From Acidobacteriota bacterium (GTDB lineage Bacteria > Acidobacteriota > Vicinamibacteria > Vicinamibacterales > 2-12-FULL-66-21): a stretch of 8,020 nt of DNA. The stretch is taken from assembly GCA_013694845.1 (NCBI GenBank), contig JACDBQ010000267.1:1-8020 (forward strand), given 5' to 3'. A model generated the notes under the pieces. It saw only the letters and a program-made list of their open reading frames with translations. It was not told the DNA's origin and did not search any database. Positions 4,808-8,020 of this stretch are shown here, in pieces. Within the stretch, counting starts at the first letter, position 1; every line of letters starts with the position of its first letter. A program made the translations under genes and the position numbers.

Positions 4808-6427
4808 TTACGCCAGCGCTTCGGTGAACAGTTGCCTGAGTGTCGCCGCAGCGCCAGAGGCATCCTGAAAGTGCAGCCTGACCACCCGCCGGCCGTGCGC
4901 TTCGAGTGCCTGCACGTCACCCAGTGCCTGGGCGCGCTTCAACACGGAGAATGAATAGCCAGCCTCGGGAATCGGCGTTTCCGTCTCATCCTCGCCGGTG
5001 AGCACGAACGCCACACAGGTGTTCGGTCCACCTTTGTGGTACTGACCGGTCGAGTGCAGATAGCGTGGTCCCAGCCCGAACGTACTCGCGGCTTTCGTCC
5101 GTCCGCGGAGCGCGATCCGAATCTCGCCTACGGTCGACTCGACATCGCTTTCTCCCGGCAGGTACGAGAGGAACGCGATGTAATCGCCGGGCCGTATGGA
5201 CGAGATTGCGTCTCGCACCGCCGAGGCGGACGGCGCGGGCGGAGCGTCATCGAAGCGGCCGTTTTTGGCGTAGCCGGCCAGCAGTGCCCTGGTCTTCTCC
5301 TTCGCCTCGGAGACGTTGGGTTCGTCGAAAGGGTTGATCCGCAGCGCCGCCCCCACGATCGCGGTGGCGAACTCCCATTCGAAGAACTCCGCGCCGAGGC
5401 CGTCGTATCGAATCGAGAGGCGCAGCACCGGGAAGCCTGCGGCCTCGAGTGCCGCGAGACGCTCCTCATCGGGGGCGTCAGACTCCGAGGCAATCGACAC
5501 GAACACTCGATCCGTCCCGTACTCGTCGGGTCGTCCAAGCGGCTCGTCGACTACGGGCAGCAACCCCTGTCCATGCTTGCCGGTGCTTTCCGCGACAAGT
5601 TGTTCGATCCAGAGACCGAGCGACGCAAAGGACGGCGCGAGCGCAAGGGTCAGCTTGTCGCGCCCTTCGAGCGCCGTGGCCGCCATGAACGCGCCGAGTT
5701 CCAGGCCGGCGTTCGCGTGGTTGTGCTGGCGGCAGCCTTCGGCCATGGCGGCGCCGCCCGACTGCAGCGCGTCCACGGGCGCGCCGATCAGTGCGGCCGG
5801 CACCAGCCCAAAGAGCGACAGAGCCGAAAACCGCCCGCCGATGTCGGCTGGATTGATGAAGATCTCCCGGTAGCCACGCGATTCAGCCAGCGTGTGCAGC
5901 GCCGTTCCGGGATCGGTGATCGCGATGAAATGCCGGCCTGCGCCAGCTCCCACCGCTCGGGTCATCTCCTGCCAGAAGAAGCGCTCCATCGAGGCCACTT
6001 CGACCGTTCCTCCACTCTTGCTGGCGACAATGACGAGGGTACGGGCGGGAGTCATGCGGGCCACCGCAGTGGTCAACGTGAGCTCGTCGGTCGTGTCGAG
6101 TACGACGAGCTGCGGATAACCGTCCGCGACGCCAAATACGGAGCGGAGCACCTCACCGCACAAACTGCTGCCGCCCATGCCCAGCAGAAACGCCTGCTCG
6201 AAGCCCTCGTCCTTGACCTCGTCGCGAAGCCGATGAACCTGCTTCATGTGCTCGGGCATCGTCCTGCCGACATCGAGCCAGCCGAGCCGATTCGTGATGG
6301 ATGCCGCATCCGGGCTGCCCGGCGCCGCAGCCCACGCCGACGGATCGCGCTGCCAGATTTTTTCGACGACCGCATCCAGGAGAAGCCGATCGGCCAACGT
6401 GAACGCGGGCTCGTAATGACGTTTCAC
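4808..6427 (-). CDS. Phosphoglucose isomerase, similar to the isomerase half of transaldolase-PGI fusions
   Basis: Interconverts glucose-6-phosphate and fructose-6-phosphate at the head of glycolysis and gluconeogenesis, in the cytoplasm. 539 residues with two SIS sugar-phosphate domains: LLGMGGSSLC (81-90) and IVASKSGGTVE (133-143) in the first; ADIGGRFSALSLFG (194-207), matching the first PGI signature; AESTGKHGQGLLPV (279-292); RINPFDEPNV (363-372); and GLGPRYLHSTGQYHKGGPN (451-469) with Lys 465. The last motif and the closing GYSFSVLKRAQALGDVQAL are typical of the C-terminal half of bifunctional transaldolase/PGI proteins rather than E. coli Pgi. No transaldolase domain is attached: the N terminus begins about 45 residues before the isomerase fold, and the next gene upstream is an aldehyde dehydrogenase. 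The start is GTG 6427-6425, 10 bases after that gene's stop, with only weak GAGA as ribosome site, so translation may be coupled. Confidence 0.92.
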   Translation of the reverse strand: MKRHYEPAFTLADRLLLDAVVEKIWQRDPSAWAAAPGSPDAASITNRLGWLDVGRTMPEHMKQVHRLRDEVKDEGFEQAFLLGMGGSSLCGEVLRSVFGVADGYPQLVVLDTTDELTLTTAVARMTPARTLVIVASKSGGTVEVASMERFFWQEMTRAVGAGAGRHFIAITDPGTALHTLAESRGYREIFINPADIGGRFSALSLFGLVPAALIGAPVDALQSGGAAMAEGCRQHNHANAGLELGAFMAATALEGRDKLTLALAPSFASLGLWIEQLVAESTGKHGQGLLPVVDEPLGRPDEYGTDRVFVSIASESDAPDEERLAALEAAGFPVLRLSIRYDGLGAEFFEWEFATAIVGAALRINPFDEPNVSEAKEKTRALLAGYAKNGRFDDAPPAPSASAVRDAISSIRPGDYIAFLSYLPGESDVESTVGEIRIALRGRTKAASTFGLGPRYLHSTGQYHKGGPNTCVAFVLTGEDETETPIPEAGYSFSVLKRAQALGDVQALEAHGRRVVRLHFQDASGAAATLRQLFTEALA

Positions 6428-6437
6428 AGTGATGTTC

Positions 6438-7895
6438 TCAGGGTTGTCTGCGGTTGATGACGAGCAGCCGCGGCTCGGTCATTTCTTCGATCGTGTACTT
6501 CGGGCCTTCGCGTCCGAGGCCGGAGTCTTTGACGCCGCCATAGGGCATCTGGTCGATCCGCCAAGTGGGCACCTCGTTGACGAGCACACCGCCAACGTCC
6601 AGCGCCTCGAAGGCCTGCAGGGCGTGTTCGAGGTCCGCCGTGAATACGCCGGCCTGCAAGCCGTAGGTGGACCGGTTCACTTCCGCCAGCGCAGCCTCGA
6701 ACGATGCGAATGGCGCGATCACGACGAGCGGTGCGAAGACTTCCTGCGAACAGACGCGGGCTTCGCTCGGCACGTCGGTGAGGACGGTTGGCGCGTAGAG
6801 CGGGCCCCCGAGGCGCTTGCCGCCCGTCAGGATCCTGGCGCCGGCGTCAACAGCCTCACGGACCCACTCGTCGATGCGCAACGCCTCGCCTTCGTCGATC
6901 ATCGGTCCGATGTCGGTCGCGAGGTCGAGCGGGTCGCCCACCTTCAGCGCTTCGACCAGTTGCACGAGCCGGGCCGAGAAGTCACCGAAGACGCGCTCGT
7001 GAATGTACACGCGCTGCACCGAAATGCAGCTCTGGCCGGCGAACGCGAAGCCGCCGGCCGCCACCCGGGCGGCTGCGAAGGCAACGTCCGCCGATTCGTC
7101 CACGATGACGCCCGCGTTTCCCCCGAGCTCGAGGATCACCTTCTTCCGACCCGCCCGTGCCTTCATCCCCCAGCCGACCGCCGACGATCCCGTGAACGTG
7201 AGCAGCTTGAACCGCTCGTCGGTCACCAGCCGGTCGCCCGTCGTGCGATCCATCGGCAGCACGCTGATGGCTTCGGCCGGGAGCCCCGCGCCGACGACGA
7301 TTTCGGCGAGCGTGATCGCCGACAACGGCGTTTTCGTCGCCGGCTTCAGCACGATGGGATTGCCGGCCGCAATCGCGGGGGCAATCTTGTGCGCGGTCAG
7401 GTTCAGCGGAAAGTTGAACGGGGAGATTGCCGCGACCGGTCCCACGGGGAAACGCTTGACGATGGCGATGTGTCCGACGCCGTGAGGCGCGAGATCCATC
7501 GGCACGTACTCGCCACCCAGGCGCCGCGCTTCTTCCCCGGCCACCTGGAACGTCATGGCTGCGCGCTCGGTTTCGATCAGGGCGTCTTTGATCGGCTTGC
7601 CAGCCTCTCCAGACAGCGTCCGCGCGATTTCGGCCTTACGTGCCATCAGGGCCGAGGAGGCACGCGAGAGGATCGCCGCGCGCTCGTAGGCAGGCAGGGT
7701 CCGCATGACCCCGGCCGCGGCTACCGCGGCATCTGCCGCCCGTTCGAACTCGGCGTTCCCCGCAAGCCACGTGCGCCCGACAGCCGTCCCGTCATACGGA
7801 TTGATCACGTCCAGTGGATCGGCGCTTCGGGCGGAGCTTCCAGCAAGTATGAACGGGGTTTCAGCGGCCACGGCTCCAGTATGGTTCCGGGCCAC
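6438..7895 (-). CDS. NAD(P)-dependent aldehyde dehydrogenase, substrate unknown
   Basis: Oxidises an aldehyde to its acid through a cysteine thiohemiacetal. 485 residues, normal for the ALDH superfamily. Visible landmarks: NPYDGTAVG (32-40); SPFNFPLN (158-165) with Asn 161 of the oxyanion hole; KPATKTP (184-190) for cofactor binding; FTGSSAVG (234-241); LELGGN (255-260) with general base Glu 256; FAGQSCISVQR (285-295) with nucleophile Cys 290; QEVFAPL (384-390) with Glu 385; PYGGVKDSGLGREG (451-464). All catalytic residues are present. The style resembles the lactaldehyde/glycolaldehyde dehydrogenase-like and y4uC-like groups, but I cannot name the substrate. The start is GTG 7895-7893, two codons after an in-frame TAA. 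It has no clear Shine-Dalgarno; another GTG eight codons in is the only near alternative before the conserved fold. It leads an apparent two-gene unit with phosphoglucose isomerase. A tandem repeat array lies directly upstream. Confidence 0.92.
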   Translation of the reverse strand: MARNHTGAVAAETPFILAGSSARSADPLDVINPYDGTAVGRTWLAGNAEFERAADAAVAAAGVMRTLPAYERAAILSRASSALMARKAEIARTLSGEAGKPIKDALIETERAAMTFQVAGEEARRLGGEYVPMDLAPHGVGHIAIVKRFPVGPVAAISPFNFPLNLTAHKIAPAIAAGNPIVLKPATKTPLSAITLAEIVVGAGLPAEAISVLPMDRTTGDRLVTDERFKLLTFTGSSAVGWGMKARAGRKKVILELGGNAGVIVDESADVAFAAARVAAGGFAFAGQSCISVQRVYIHERVFGDFSARLVQLVEALKVGDPLDLATDIGPMIDEGEALRIDEWVREAVDAGARILTGGKRLGGPLYAPTVLTDVPSEARVCSQEVFAPLVVIAPFASFEAALAEVNRSTYGLQAGVFTADLEHALQAFEALDVGGVLVNEVPTWRIDQMPYGGVKDSGLGREGPKYTIEEMTEPRLLVINRRQP

Positions 7896-7928
7896 GGCTT
7901 AGACAAGCCGCGGACTGCGTTTACCCTC
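7896..7928. other. Short leader between the repeat array and the aldehyde dehydrogenase
   Basis: 33 bases with no recognisable Shine-Dalgarno on the minus strand and no clear promoter. An in-frame TAA at 7901-7899 bounds the aldehyde dehydrogenase frame, so its start cannot lie further upstream. Confidence 0.5.
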
Positions 7929-8020
7929 GCCACGGTTCAACACGGGTCAACACGGCCATCTCGATCCGCCACGGTTCAACACGGGTCACACGGTCATCTC
8001 GCTTGGCCACGGTTCAACAC
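7929..8020. repeat. 38/39-bp tandem repeat with 10-bp sub-repeats, continues past the window
   Basis: Copies start at 7929 (39 bp), 7968 (38 bp) and 8006 (15 bp visible before the edge). Each begins GCCACGGTTCAACAC; copies 1 and 2 go on with GGGTCA(A)CACGG, then YCATCTCG. Inside each unit, 10-bp steps CACGGTTCAA, CACGGGTCAA, CACGG follow one another. The core GCCACGG also occurs at 7891, exactly one period (38 bp) before copy 1 and covering the aldehyde dehydrogenase start codon, and at 7867. There are no unique spacers, so it is not CRISPR. It may be a minisatellite, a multi-site operator or a dispersed intergenic repeat. Confidence 0.85.

Noticed and set aside
5036..6457. A 473-codon open frame on the plus strand opposite phosphoglucose isomerase
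   Set aside because: Rich in Arg and Gly, no family motif, and fully antisense to a well-conserved enzyme; a high-GC shadow.
7929..8020. CRISPR array
   Set aside because: The whole 38/39-bp unit repeats; there are no distinct spacers and the repeat itself is made of 10-bp sub-repeats.

Overview
The window is about 8 kb of GC-rich bacterial chromosome, tightly packed with housekeeping metabolism. The long open frames opposite the real genes are the usual by-product of high GC. The gene set suggests a free-living heterotroph. It includes a phosphoglucose isomerase of the type usually fused to transaldolase, an aspartase next to a class I (iron-sulfur) fumarase, a methyltransferase with a signal peptide, and dispersed CCACAGAG-type palindromes. 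The overall flavour fits Acidobacteriota, possibly a Vicinamibacteria-like lineage. That is an inference from gene style, not a proven assignment.

Left block (1-2886, minus strand): an apparent operon of an aspartase/fumarase-superfamily lyase (best read as aspartate ammonia-lyase), then a signal-peptide-bearing SAM methyltransferase, then a polyprenyl (farnesyl/geranylgeranyl) diphosphate synthase that runs off the left edge. The methyltransferase stop and the prenyl synthase start share one base (TGATG). The lyase frame lacks its expected stop and runs about 209 bases into the methyltransferase in another frame, which looks like a one-base frameshift.

Centre (2887-4528): only 43 bases separate the lyase from a divergent class I fumarase on the plus strand. 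They hold one AT-rich patch that reads as a -10 box on both strands. The placement predicts a leaderless fumarase mRNA and a conventionally led, strong-Shine-Dalgarno lyase mRNA. Metabolically the pair fits: aspartate to fumarate plus ammonia, then fumarate to malate. The fumarase carries a low-complexity insert made of two 11-residue repeats.

Right block (4538-7895, minus strand): an aldehyde dehydrogenase, then phosphoglucose isomerase 10 bases later, then an imperfect inverted repeat, then a candidate 38-residue single-span membrane protein convergent with the fumarase. Upstream of the aldehyde dehydrogenase (7929-8020) is a 38/39-bp tandem repeat with 10-bp sub-repeats, cut by the window edge.

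I see no RNA genes, CRISPR array, insertion sequence, phage or defence genes. The window is largely ordinary. The most notable signals are the lyase 3'-end frame overlap, the two-way promoter, the small membrane ORF, the exported methyltransferase and the tandem repeat array.
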